From Camelus bactrianus (lineage: Eukaryota; Chordata; Mammalia; Artiodactyla; Camelidae): a stretch of 64,000 nucleotides of DNA. The stretch's first letter is position 1. Every line of letters starts with the position of its first letter. The notes beneath the pieces are model-generated. The model did not search any database. It saw nothing but the letters and a program-made list of their open reading frames with translations, and was not told the origin of the DNA. Location: assembly GCF_048773025.1 (NCBI RefSeq), contig NW_027413959.1:1364001-1428000 (forward strand), read 5' to 3'. Positions 38,171-50,950 of the stretch are shown here, in pieces. The position numbers and the translations under genes were made by a program.

Positions 38171-41100
38171 CAGCACCCGGGATTTCTTAGGAGCCATTCG
38201 AGTGTCTTCCCAGAGTCCCTCCCTGTGCGGGTTGCCGGGGAAAGGAGGGGGTTGTGCTGGAAACGCAGGTAGCATCTAGTGCCTCCCCATGGACAGGGGA
38301 GGTAATTAGCAGACTTCCACCTGCCAGGGAACACCTGTGACACCAGGCAGCTGCGTGGAGGGCGGCCCTGAACCTCACCCACACAGTCACACGTGTTCCG
38401 GAATTCTGAGTGTGGGGAGGTTCCGTCTTCTGTCTGCAGCAACCGGGATCTCCTAGGAGCCATTCGAGTGTCTTCCCAGAGTCCCTCCCTGTGCGGGCTG
38501 CCGGGGAAAGGAGGGGGTTGTGCTGGAAACGCAGGTAGCATCTAGTGCCTCCCCATGGACAGGGGAGGTAATTAGCGGACTTCCACCTGCCAGGGAACAC
38601 CTTTGACACCAGGCAGCTGCGTGGAGGGCGGCCCCGAAACTCACCCACACAGTCAACCGTGTTCCGTAATTCTGAGTGTGGGGAGGTTCCGTCTTCTGTC
38701 TGCAGCACCCGGGATCTCCTAGGAGCCCTTCGAGTGTCTTCCCAGAGTCCCTCCCTGTGCGGGTTGCCGGGGAAAGGAGGGGGTTTTGCTGGAAAAGCAG
38801 GTAGCATCTAGTGCCTCCCCATGGACAGGGGAGGTAATTAGCGGACTTCCACCTGCCAGGGAACACATGTGACACCAGGCAGCTGCGTGGAGGGCGGCCC
38901 CGAACCTCCCCCACACAGTCAACCGTATTCCGGAATTCTGAGTGTGGGGAGGTTCCGTCTTCTGTCTGCAGCACCCGGGATCTCTTAGGAGCCCTTCGAT
39001 TGTCTTCCCAGAGTCCCTCCCTGTGCGGGTTACCGGGGAAACGAGGGGGTTGTGCTGGAAACGCAGGTAGCATCTAGTGCCTCCCCATGGACAGGGGAGG
39101 TAATTAGCGGACTTCCACCTGCCAGTGAACACCTGTGACACAAGGCAGCTGCGTGGAGGGCGGCCCCGAACCTCCCCCACACAGTCATCCATGTTCCGGA
39201 ATTCTGAGTGTGGGGAGGTTCCGTCTTCTGTCTGCAGCACCCGGGATCTCCTAGGAGCCAATCGAGTGTCTTCCCAGAGTCCCTCCCTGTGCGGGCTGCC
39301 GGGGAAAGGAGGGGGTTGTGCTGGAAACGCAGGTAGCATGTAGTGCCTCCCCATGGATAGGGGAGGTAATTAGCGGACTTCCACCTGCCAGGGAACACCT
39401 GTGACACCAGGCAGCTCCGTGGAGGGCGGCCCCGAAACTCCCCCACACAGTCAACCGTGTTCCGGAATTCTGAGTGTGGGGAGGTTCCGTCTTCTGTCTG
39501 CAGCACCCGGGATCTCCTAGGAGCACTTCGAGTGTCTTCCCAGAGTCCTTCCATGTGCGGGCTGCCGGGGAAAGGAGGGGGTTGTGCTGGAACCGCAGGT
39601 AGCATCTAGTGCCTCCCCATGGACAGGGGAGGTAATTAGCGGACTTCCACCTGCCAGGGAACACCTGTGACACAAGGCAGCTCCGTGGAGGGCGGCCCCG
39701 AACCTCCCCCACACAGTCATCCGTGTTCCGGAATTCTGAGTGTGGGGAGGTTCCGTCTTCTGTCTGCAGCACCCGGGATCTCCTAGGAGCCCTTCGAGTG
39801 TCTTCCCCGAGTAACTTCCGGTGCGGGCTGCTGGGGAAAGGAGGGGGTTGGGCGGAAAAGCAGGTAGCATCTAGTGCCTCCCCATGGACAAGGGAGGTAA
39901 TTAGCGGACTTCCCCCTGCCAGGGAACAACTGTGAAACCAGGAAGCTGCGTGGAGTGCGGCCTAAACCTCACCCAGACAGTCACTCCTGTTCCGGAATTC
40001 TGAGTGTGGGGAGGTTCCGTCTTCTGTCTGCAGCACCCGGGATCTCCTAGGAGCCCTTCGAGTGTCTTCCCCGAATCCCTCCCACTGCGGGCTGCCGGTG
40101 AAAGGCGGGGGTTGTGCTGGAAAAGCAGGTAGCATCTTGTGCATCCCCATGGACAAGGGAGGTAATTAGCGGACTTCCCCCTGCCAGGGTACACCTGTGA
40201 CACCAGGCAGCTGCGTGGAGGGCGGCCCCGAACCTCCCCCACACAGTCAGCCGTGTTCCGGAATTCTGAGTGTGGGGAGGTTCCGTTTTTGTCTGCAGCA
40301 CCCGGGATCTCCTAGGAGCCCTTCGAGTGTCTTTCCCGAATCCCTCCCACTGCGGGCTGCCGGTGAAAGGCGGGGGTTGTGCTGGAAAAACAGGTAGGAT
40401 CTTGTTCCTCCCCATGGACAAGGGAGGTAATTAGCGGACTTCCCCATGCCAGGGAACACCTGTGACACCAGGCAGCTGCGTGGAGGGCGGCCCCGAACCT
40501 CCCCCACACAGTCATCCGTGTTCCGGAATTCTGAGTGTGGGGAGGTTCCGTCTTCTGTCTGCAGCACCCGGGATCTCCTAGGAGCCATTCGAGTGTCTTC
40601 CCAGAGTCCCTCCCTGTGCAGGCTGCCGGGGAAAGGAGGGGGTTGTGCTGGAAACGCAGGTAGCATCTAGTGCCTCCCCATGGACAGGGGAGGTAATTAG
40701 CGGACTTCCACCTGCCAGGGAACACCTCTGACACCAGGCATCTGCGTGGAGGGCGGCCCCGAACCTCCCCCACACAGTCAACCGTGTTCCGGAATTCTGA
40801 GTGTGGGGAGGTTCCGTCTTCTGTCTGCAGCACCCGGGATCTCTTAGGAGCCCTTCGAGTGTCTTCCCAGAGTCCCTCCCTGTGCGGGTTGCCGGGGAAA
40901 GTAGGGGGTTGTGCTGGAAACGCAGGTAGCATCTAGTCCCTCCCCATGGACAGGGGAGGTAATAAGAGGACTTCCACCTGCCAGGGAACACCTGTGACAC
41001 AAGGCAGCTGCGTGGAGGGCGGCCCCGAACCTCCCCCACAGAGTCATCCGTGTTCCGGAATTCTGAGTGTGGGGAGGTTCCGTCTTCAGTCTGCAGCACC

Positions 41101-44100
41101 CGGGATCTCCTAGGAGCCATTCGAGTGTCTTCCCAGAGTCCCTCCCTGTGCGGGCTGTCGGGGAAAGGAAGGGGTTGTGCTGGAAGCGCAGGTAGCATCT
41201 AGTGCCTCCCCATGGACAGGGGAGGTAATTAGCGGACTTCCACCTGCCAGGGAACACCTGTGACACCAGGCAGCTGCGTGGAGTGCGGCCCCGAACCTCA
41301 CCCACACAGTCAACCGTGTTCCGGAATTCTGAGTGTGGGGAGGTTCCGTCTTCTGTCTGCAGCACCCGGATTCTCCTAGGAGCCTTTCGAGTGTCTTCCC
41401 CCAGTCCTTCCCTCTGCGGGCTGCCGGGGAAATGCGGGGGTTGAGCTGGAAAAGCAGGTAGCATCTTGTGTCTCCCCATGGACAAGGGAGGTAATTAGCG
41501 GAATTCCCCCTGCCAGGGAACACCTGTGACACCAGGCAGCTGCGTGGAGGGCGGCCCAGAACCTCCCCCACACAGTCAGCCGAGTTCCGGAATTCTAAGT
41601 GTGAGGAGGTTCCGTCTTCTGTCTGCAGCACCCGGGATCTCCTAGGAGCCATTCGAGTGTCTTCCCAGAGTCCCTCCCTGTGCGGGCTGCCGGGGAAAGG
41701 AGGGGGTTGTGCTGGAAACGCAGGTAGCATCTAGTGCCTCCCCATGGACAGGGGAGGTAATTAGCGGACTTCCACCTGCCAGGGAACACCTGTGACACCA
41801 GGCAGCTGCGTGGAGGGCGGCCCCGAACCTCCCCCACACAGTCAACCGTGTTCCGGAATTCTGAGTGTGGGGAGGTTCCGTCTTCTGTCTGCAGCACCCG
41901 GATTCTCCTAGGAGCCCTTCGAGTGTCTTCCCAGAGTCCCTCCCTGTGCGGGATGCCGGGGAAAGGAGGGGGTTGTGCTGGAAACGCAGGTAGCATCTAG
42001 TGCCTCCCCATGGACAGGGGAGGTAATTAGCGGACGTCCCCCTGCCAGGGAACACCTGTGACACCAGGCAGCTGCGTGAAGGGCGGCCCCGAACCTCCCC
42101 CACACAGTCAAACGTGTTCCGGAATTCTGAGTGTGGGGAGGTTCCGTCTTCTGTCTGCAGCACCCGGGATCTCTTAGGAGCCCTTCGAGTATCTTCCCAG
42201 AGTCCCTCCCTGTGCGGGTTGCCGGGGAAAGTAGGGGGTTGTGCTGGAAACGCAGGTAGCATCTAGTCCCTCCCCATGGACAGGGGAGGTAATAAGCGGA
42301 CTTCCACCTGCCAGGGAACACCTGTGACACAAGGCAGCTGCGTGGAGGGCGGCCCCGAACCTCCCCCACACAGTCATCCGTGTTCCGGAATTCTGAGTGT
42401 GGGGAGGTTCCGTCTTCAGTCTGCAGCACCCGGGATCTCCTAGGAGCCATTCGAGTGTCTTCCCAGAGTCCCTCCCTGTGCGGGCTGCCGGGGAAAGTAG
42501 GGGGTTGTGCTGGAAACGCAGGTAGCATCTAGTGCCTCCCCATGGACAGGGGAGGTAATTAGCGGACTTCCACCTGCCAGGGAACACCTGTGACACCAGT
42601 CAGCTGCGTGGAGGGCGGCCCTGAACCTCACCTACACAGTCACACGTGTTCCGGAATTCTGAGTGTGGGGAGGTTCCGTCTTCTGTCTGCAGCACCCGGG
42701 ATCTCCTAGGAGCCATTCGAGTGTCTTCCCAGAGTCCCTCCCTGTGCGGGCTGTCGGGGAAAGGAAGGGGTTGTGCTGGAAGCGCAGGTAGCATCTAGTG
42801 CCTCCCCATGGACAGGGGAGGTAATTAGCGGACTTCCACCTGCCAGGGAACACCTGTGACACCAGGCAGCTGCGTGGAGTGCGGCCCCGAACCTCACCCA
42901 CACAGTCAACCGTGTTCCGGAATTCTGAGTGTGGGGAGGTTCCGTCTTCTGTCTGCAGCACCCGGATTCTCCTAGGAGCCTTTCGAGTGTCTTCCCCCAG
43001 TCCTTCCCTCTGCGGGCTGCCGGGGAAAGGCGGGGGTTGAGCTGGAAAAGCAGGTAGCATCTTGTGCCTCCCCATGGACAAGGGAGGTAATTAGCGGAAT
43101 TCCCCCTGCCAGGGAACACCTGTGACACCAGGCAGCTGCGTGGAGGGCGGCCCAGAACCTCCCCCACACAGTCAGCCGAGTTCCGGAATTCTAAGTGTGA
43201 GGAGGTTCCGTCTTCTGTCTGCAGCACCCGGGATCTCCTAGGAGCCCTTCGAGTGTCTTCCCCGAATCCCTCCCACTGCGGGCTGCCGGTGAAAGGCGGG
43301 GGTTGTGCTGGAAAAGCAGGTAGCATCTTGTGCCTCCCCATGGACAAGGGAGGTAATTAGCGGACTTCCCCCTGCCAGGGAACACCTGTGACACCAGGCA
43401 GCTGCGTGGAGGGCGGCCCCGAACCTCCCCCACACAGTCAGCCGTGTTCCGGAATTCTGAGTGTGGGGAGGTTCCGTCTTCTGTCTGCAACACCCGGGAT
43501 CTCCTAGGAGCCCTTCGAGTGTCTTCCCAGAGTCCCTCCCTGTGCGGGTTGCCGGGGAAAGGAGGGGGTTGTGCTGGAAACGCAGGTAGCATCTAGTGCT
43601 TCCCCATGGACAGGGGAGGTAATTAGCGGACTTCCACCTGCCAGGGAACACCTGTGACACCAGGCAGCTGCGTGGAATGCGGCCCTGAACCTCACCCACA
43701 CAGTCACACGTGTTCCGGAATTCTGAGTGTGGGGAGGTTCCGTCTTCTGTCTGCAGCACCCGGGTTCTCCTAGGAGCCCTTCGAGTGTCTTCCCAGAGTC
43801 CCTCCCTGTGCGGGCTGCCGGGGAAAGGCGGGGGTTGGGCTGGAAAAGCAGGTAGCATCTTGTGCCTCCCCATGGACAAGGGAGGTAATTAGCGGACTTC
43901 CCCCTGCCAGGGAACACCTGTGACACCAGGCAGCTGCGTGGAGGGCGGCCCCGAACCTCCCCCACACAGTCAGCCGTGTTCCAGAATTCTGAGTGTGGGG
44001 AGGTTCCGTCTTCTGTCTGCAGCACCCGGGATCTCCTAGGAGCCATTCGAGTGTCTTCCCAGAGTCCCTCCCTGTGCGGGTTGCCAGGGAAAGGAGGGGG

Positions 44101-44560
44101 TTGTGCTGGAAACAGAGGTAGCATCTAGTGCCTCCCCATGGACAGGGGAGGTAATTAGCGGACTTCCACCTGCCAGGGAACACCTGTGACACCAGGCAGC
44201 TGCGTGGAGGGCGGCCCCGAACCTCCCCCACACAGTCAACCGTGTTCCGGAATTCTGAGTGTGGGGAGGTTCCGTCTTCTGTCTTCAGCACCCGGGATCT
44301 CCTAGGAGCCATTCGAGTGTCTTCCCAGAGTCCCTCCCTGTGCGGGTTGCCGGGGAATGGAGGGGGTTGTGCTGGAAATGCAGGTAGCATCCAGTGCCTC
44401 CCCATGGACAGGGAAGGTAATTAGCGGACTTCCACCTGCCAGGGAACACCTGTGACACCAGGCAGATGCGTGGAGGGCGGCCCTGAACCTCACCCACACA
44501 GTCATACGTGTTCCGGAATTCTGAGTGTGGGGAGGTTCCGTCTTCTGTCTGCAGCACCCG
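38170..44560. repeat. Higher-order repeat Q, copy B
   Basis: 24 monomers, followed directly by copy C at an offset of 6,381-6,382 bp for its first part and 6,115-6,116 bp after about 41.0 kb. Markers: GGGATTTCTTAGG near 38,180; GCAACCGGG at 38,439; CGAGTAACTTCCGG at 39,808; the 2-bp deletion GGTTCCGTTTTTG near 40,279; repeated TTCCGAGTTCC-lacking variants CAGCCGAGTTCC at about 41,578 and 43,193. The junction with C falls within the monomer at about 44,510-44,570. Confidence 0.88.
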
Positions 44561-47500
44561 GTATTTCTTAGGAGCCATTCGAGTGTCTTCCCAGAGTCCC
44601 TCCCTGTGCGGGTTGCCGGGGAAAGGAGGGGGTTGTGCTGGAAACGCAGGTAGCATCTAGTGCCTCCCCATGGACAGGGGAGGTAATAAGCAGACTTCCA
44701 CCTGCCAGGGAACACCTGTGACACCAGGCAGCTGCGTGGAGGGCGGCCCTGAACCTCACCCACACAGTCACACGTGTTCCGGAATTCTGAGTGTGGGGAG
44801 GTTCCGTCTTCTGTCTGCAGCAACCGGGATCTCCTAGGAGCCATTCGAGTGTCTTCCCAGAGTCCCTCCCTGTGCGGGCTGCCGGGGAAAGGAGGGGGTT
44901 GTGCTGGAAACGCAGGTAGCATCTAGTGCCTCCCCATGGACAGGGGAGGTAATTAGCGGACTTCCACCTGCCAGGGAACACCTTTGACACCAGGCAGCTG
45001 CGTGGAGGGCGGCCCCGAACCTCCCCCACACAGTCAACCGTGTTCCGTAATTCTGAGTGTGGGGAGGTTCCGTCTTCTGTCTGCAGCACCCGGGATCTCC
45101 TAGGAGCCCTTCGAGTGTCTTCCCAGAGTCCCTCCCTGTGCGGGTTGCCGGGGAAAGGAGGGGGTTTTGCTGGAACAGCAGGTAGCATCTAGTGCCTCCC
45201 CATGGACAGGGGAGGTAATTAGCGGACTTCCACCTGCCAGGGAACACATGTGACACCAGGCAGCTGCGTGGAGGGCGGCCCCGAACCTCCCCCACACAGT
45301 CAACCGTGTTCCGGAATTCTGAGTGTGGGGAGGTTCCGTCTTCTGTCTGCAGCACCCGGGATCTCTTAGGAGCCCTTCGATTGTCTTCCCAGAGTCCCTC
45401 CCTGTGCGGGTTACCGGGGAAACGAGGGGGTTGTGCTGGAAACGCAGGTAGCATCTAGTGCCTCCCCATGGACAGGGGAGGTAATTAGCGGACTTCCACC
45501 TGCCAGTGAACACCTGTGACACAAGGCAGCTGCGTGGAGGGCGGCCCCGAACCTCCCCCACACAGTCATCCATGTTCCGGAATTCTGAGTGTGGGGAGGT
45601 TCCGTCTTCTGTCTGCAGCACCCGGGATCTCCTAGGAGCCAATCGAGTGTCTTCCCAGAGTCCCTCCCTGTGCGGGCTGCCGGGGAAAGGAGGGGGTTGT
45701 GCTGGAAACGCAGGTAGCATGTAGTGCCTCCCCATGGATAGGGGAGGTAATTAGCGGACTTCCACCTGCCAGGGAACACCTGTGACACCAGGCAGCTGCG
45801 TGGAGGGCGGCCCCGAAACTCCCCCACACAGTCAACCGTGTTCCGGAATTCTGAGTGTGGGGAGGTTCCGTCTTCTGTCTGCAGCACCCGGGATCTCCTA
45901 GGAGCACTTCGAGTGTCTTCCCAGAGTCCTTCCATGTGCGGGCTGCCGGGGAAAGGAGGGGGTTGTGCTGGAAACGCAGGTAGCATCTAGTGCCTCCCCA
46001 TGGACAGGGGAGGTAATTAGCGGACTTCCACCTGCCAGGGAACACCTGTGACACAAGGCAGCTCCGTGGAGGGCGGCCCCGAACCTCCCCCACACAGTCA
46101 TCCGTGTTCCGGAATTCTGAGTGTGGGGAGGTTCCGTCTTCTGTCTGCAGCACCCGGGATCTCCTAGGAGCCCTTCGAGTGTCTTCCCCGAGTAACTTCC
46201 GGTGCGGGCTGCTGGGGAAAGGAGGGGGTTGGGCGGAAAAGCAGGTAGCATCTAGTGCCTCCCCATGGACAAGGGAGGTAATTAGCGGACTTCCCCCTGC
46301 CAGGGAACAACTGTGAAACCAGGAAGCTGCGTGGAGTGCGGCCCTAAACCTCACCCAGACAGTCACTCCTGTTCCGGAATTCTGAGTGTGGGGAGGTTCC
46401 GTCTTCTGTCTGCAGCACCCGGGATCTCCTAGGAGCCCTTCGAGTGTCTTCCCCGAATCCCTCCCACTGCGGGCTGCCGGTGAAAGGCGGGGGTTGTGCT
46501 GGAAAAGCAGGTAGCATCTTGTGCATCCCCATGGACAAGGGAGGTAATTAGCGGACTTCCCCCTGCCAGGGTACACCTGTGACACCAGGCAGCTGCGTGG
46601 AGGGCGGCCCCGAACCTCCCCCACACAGTCAGCCGTGTTCCGGAATTCTGAGTGTGGGGAGGTTCCGTTTTTGTCTGCAGCACCCGGGATCTCCTAGGAG
46701 CCCTTCGAGTGTCTTTCCCGAATCCCTCCCACTGCGGGCTGCCGGTGAAAGGCGGGGGTTGTGCTGGAAAAACAGGTAGGATCTTGTTCCTCCCCATGGA
46801 CAAGGGAGGTAATTAGCGGACTTCCCCATGCCAGGGAACACCTGTGACACCAGGCAGCTGCGTGGAGGGCGGCCCCGAACCTCCCCCACACAGTCATCCG
46901 TGTTCCGGAATTCTGAGTGTGGGGAGGTTCCGTCTTCTGTCTGCAGCACCCGGGATCTCCTAGGAGCCATTCGAGTGTCTTCCCAGAGTCCCTCCCTGTG
47001 CGGGCTGCCGGGGAAAGGAGGGGGTTGTGCTGGAAACGCAGGTAGCATCTAGTCCCTCCCCATGGACAGGGGAGGTAATAAGAGGACTTCCACCTGCCAG
47101 GGAACACCTGTGACACAAGGCAGCTGCGTGGAGGGCGGCCCCGAACCTCCCCCACAGAGTCATCCGTGTTCCGGAATTCTGAGTGTGGGGAGGTTCCGTC
47201 TTCAGTCTGCAGCACCCGGGATCTCCTAGGAGCCATTCGAGTGTCTTCCCAGAGTCCCTCCCTGTGCGGGCTGTCGGGGAAAGGAAGGGGTTGTGCTGGA
47301 AGCGCAGGTAGCATCTAGTGCCTCCCCATGGACAGGGGAGGTAATTAGCGGACTTCCACCTGCCAGGGAACACCTGTGACACCAGGCAGCTGCGTGGAGT
47401 GCGGCCCCGAACCTCACCCACACAGTCAACCGTGTTCCGGAATTCTGAGTGTGGGGAGGTTCCGTCTTCTGTCTGCAGCACCCGGATTCTCCTAGGAGCC

Positions 47501-50500
47501 TTTCGAGTGTCTTCCCCCAGTCCTTCCCTCTGCGGGCTGCCGGGGAAATGCGGGGGTTGAGCTGGAAAAGCAGGTAGCATCTTGTGTCTCCCCATGGACA
47601 AGGGAGGTAATTAGCGGAATTCCCCCTGCCAGGGAACACCTGTGACACCAGGCAGCTGCGTGGAGGGCGGCCCAGAACCTCCCCCACACAGTCAGCCGAG
47701 TTCCGGAATTCTAAGTGTGAGGAGGTTCCGTCTTCTGTCTGCAGCACCCGGGATCTCCTAGGAGCCATTCGAGTGTCTTCCCAGAGTCCCTCCCTGTGCG
47801 GGCTGCCGGGGAAAGGAGGGGGTTGTGCTGGAAACGCAGGTAGCATCTAGTGCCTCCCCATGGACAGGGGAGGTAATTAGCGGACTTCCACCTGCCAGGG
47901 AACACCTGTGACACCAGGCAGCTGCGTGGAGGGCGGCCCCGAACCTCCCCCACACAGTCAACCGTGTTCCGGAATTCTGAGTGTGGGGAGGTTCCGTCTT
48001 CTGTCTGCAGCACCCGGATTCTCCTAGGAGCCCTTCGAGTGTCTTCCCAGAGTCCCTCCCTGTGCGGGATGCCGGGGAAAGGAGGGGGTTGTGCTGGAAA
48101 CGCAGGTAGCATCTAGTGCCTCCCCATGGACAGGGGAGGTAATTAGCGGACGTCCCCCTGCCAGGGAACACCTGTGACACCAGGCAGCTGCGTGGAGGGC
48201 GGCCCCGAACCTCCCCCACACAGTCAAACGTGTTCCGGAATTCTGAGTGTGGGGAGGTTCCGTCTTCTGTCTGCAGCACCCGGGATCTCTTAGGAGCCCT
48301 TCGAGTATCTTCCCAGAGTCCCTCCCTGTGCGGGTTGCCGGGGAAAGTAGGGGGTTGTGCTGGAAACGCAGGTAGCATCTAGTCCCTCCCCATGGACAGG
48401 GGAGGTAATAAGCGGACTTCCACCTGCCAGGGAACACCTGTGACACAAGGCAGCTGCGTGGAGGGCGGCCCCGAACCTCCCCCACACAGTCATCCGTGTT
48501 CCGGAATTCTGAGTGTGGGGAGGTTCCGTCTTCAGTCTGCAGCACCCGGGATCTCCTAGGAGCCATTCGAGTGTCTTCCCAGAGTCCCTCCCTGTGCGGG
48601 CTGCCGGGGAAAGTAGGGGGTTGTGCTGGAAACGCAGGTAGCATCTAGTGCCTCCCCATGGACAGGGGAGGTAATTAGCGGACTTCCACCTGCCAGGGAA
48701 CACCTGTGACACCAGTCAGCTGCGTGGAGGGCGGCCCTGAACCTCACCCACACAGTCACACGTGTTCCGGAATTCTGAGTGTGGGGAGGTTCCGTCTTCT
48801 GTCTGCAGCACCCGGGATCTCCTAGGAGCCATTCGAGTGTCTTCCCAGAGTCCCTCCCTGTGCGGGCTGTCGGGGAAAGGAAGGGGTTGTGCTGGAAGCG
48901 CAGGTAGCATCTAGTGCCTCCCCATGGACAGGGGAGGTAATTAGCGGACTTCCACCTGCCAGGGAACACCTGTGACACCAGGCAGCTGCGTGGAGTGCGG
49001 CCCCGAACCTCACCCACACAGTCAACCGTGTTCCGGAATTCTGAGTGTGGGGAGGTTCCGTCTTCTGTCTGCAGCACCCGGATTCTCCTAGGAGCCTTTC
49101 GAGTGTCTTCCCCCAGTCCTTCCCTCTGCGGGCTGCCGGGGAAAGGCGGGGGTTGAGCTGGAAAAGCAGGTAGCATCTTGTGCCTCCCCATGGACAAGGG
49201 AGGTAATTAGCGGAATTCCCCCTGCCAGGGAACACCTGTGACACCAGGCAGCTGCGTGGAGGGCGGCCCAGAACCTCCCCCACACAGTCAGCCGAGTTCC
49301 GGAATTCTAAGTGTGAGGAGGTTCCGTCTTCTGTCTGCAGCACCCGGGATCTCCTAGGAGCCCTTCGAGTGTCTTCCCCGAATCCCTCCCACTGCGGGCT
49401 GCCGGTGAAAGGCGGGGGTTGTGCTGGAAAAGCAGGTAGCATCTTGTGCCTCCCCATGGACAAGGGAGGTAATTAGCGGACTTCCCCCTGCCAGGGAACA
49501 CCTGTGACACCAGGCAGCTGCGTGGAGGGCGGCCCCGAACCTCCCCCACACAGTCAGCCGTGTTCCGGAATTCTGAGTGTGGGGAGGTTCCGTCTTCTGT
49601 CTGCAACACCCGGGATCTCCTAGGAGCCCTTCGAGTGTCTTCCCAGAGTCCCTCCCTGTGCGGGTTGCCGGGGAAAGGAGGGGGTTGTGCTGGAAACGCA
49701 GGTAGCATCTAGTGCTTCCCCATGGACAGGGGAGGTATTTAGCGGACTTCCACCTGCCAGGGAACACCTGTGACACCAGGCAGCTGCGTGGAATGCGGCC
49801 CTGAACCTCACCCACACAGTCACACGTGTTCCGGAATTCTGAGTGTGGGGAGGTTCCGTCTTCTGTCTGCAGCACCCGGGTTCTCCTAGGAGCCCTTCGA
49901 GTGTCTTCCCAGAGTCCCTCCCTGTGCGGGCTGCCGGGGAAAGGCGGGGGTTGGGCTGGAAAAGCAGGTAGCATCTTGTGCCTCCCCATGGACAAGGGAG
50001 GTAATTAGCGGACTTCCCCCTGCCAGGGAACACCTGTGACACCAGGCAGCTGCGTGGAGGCGGCCCCGAACCTCCCCCACACAGTCAGCCGTGTTCCGGA
50101 ATTCTGAGTGTGGGGAGGTTCCGTCTTCTGTCTGCAGCACCCGGGATCTCCTAGGAGCCCTTCGAGTGTCTTCCCAGAGTCCCTCCCTGTGCGGGTTGCC
50201 AGGGAAAGGAGGGGGTTGTGCTGGAAACAGAGGTAGCATCTAGTGCCTCCCCATGGACAGGGGAGGTAATTAGCGGACTTCCACCTGCCAGGGAACACCT
50301 GTGACACCAGGCAGCTGCGTGGAGGGCGGCCCCGAACCTCCCCCACACAGTCAACCGTGTTCCGGAATTCTGAGTGTGGGGAGGTTCCGTCTTCTGTCTT
50401 CAGCACCCGGGATCTCCTAGGAGCCATTCGAGTGTCTTCCCAGAGTCCCTCCCTGTGCGGGTTGCCGGGGAATGGAGGGGGTTGTGCTGGAAATGCAGGT

Positions 50501-50950
50501 AGCATCCAGTGCCTCCCCATGGACAGGGAAGGTAATTAGCGGACTTCCACCTGCCAGGGAACACCTGTGACACCAGGCAGATGCGTGGAGGGCGGCCCTG
50601 AACCTCACCCACACAGTCATACGTGTTCCGGAATTCTGAGTGTGGGGAGGTTCCGTCTTCTGTCTGCAGCACCCGGGTTCTCCTAGGAGCCATTCGAGTG
50701 TCTTCCCAGAGTCCTTCCCTGTGCGGGCTGCCGGGGAAATGCGGGGGTTGGGCTGGAAAAGCAGGTTGCATCTTGTGCCTCCCCATGGACAAGGGAGGTA
50801 ATTAGCGGACTTCCCCCTGCCAGGGAACACCTGTGACACCAGGCAGCTGCGTGGAGGGCGGCCCCGAACCTCCCCCACACCATCAGCCGTGTTCCGGAAT
50901 TCTGAGGGTGGGGAGGTTCCGTCTTCTGTCTGCAGCACCCGGGATCTCCT
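44560..50950. repeat. Higher-order repeat Q, copy C
   Basis: Tandem neighbour of copy B, sharing its variant order and lacking one B monomer at about 46.95-47.05 kb. The unit there joins the left part of one B monomer to the right part of the next. The right end runs into the 11-monomer duplication at 48.0-53.9 kb. Individual differences from B are sparse, for example GGAACAGCAGG near 45,173 against GGAAAAGCAGG in B near 38,792. Confidence 0.87.
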
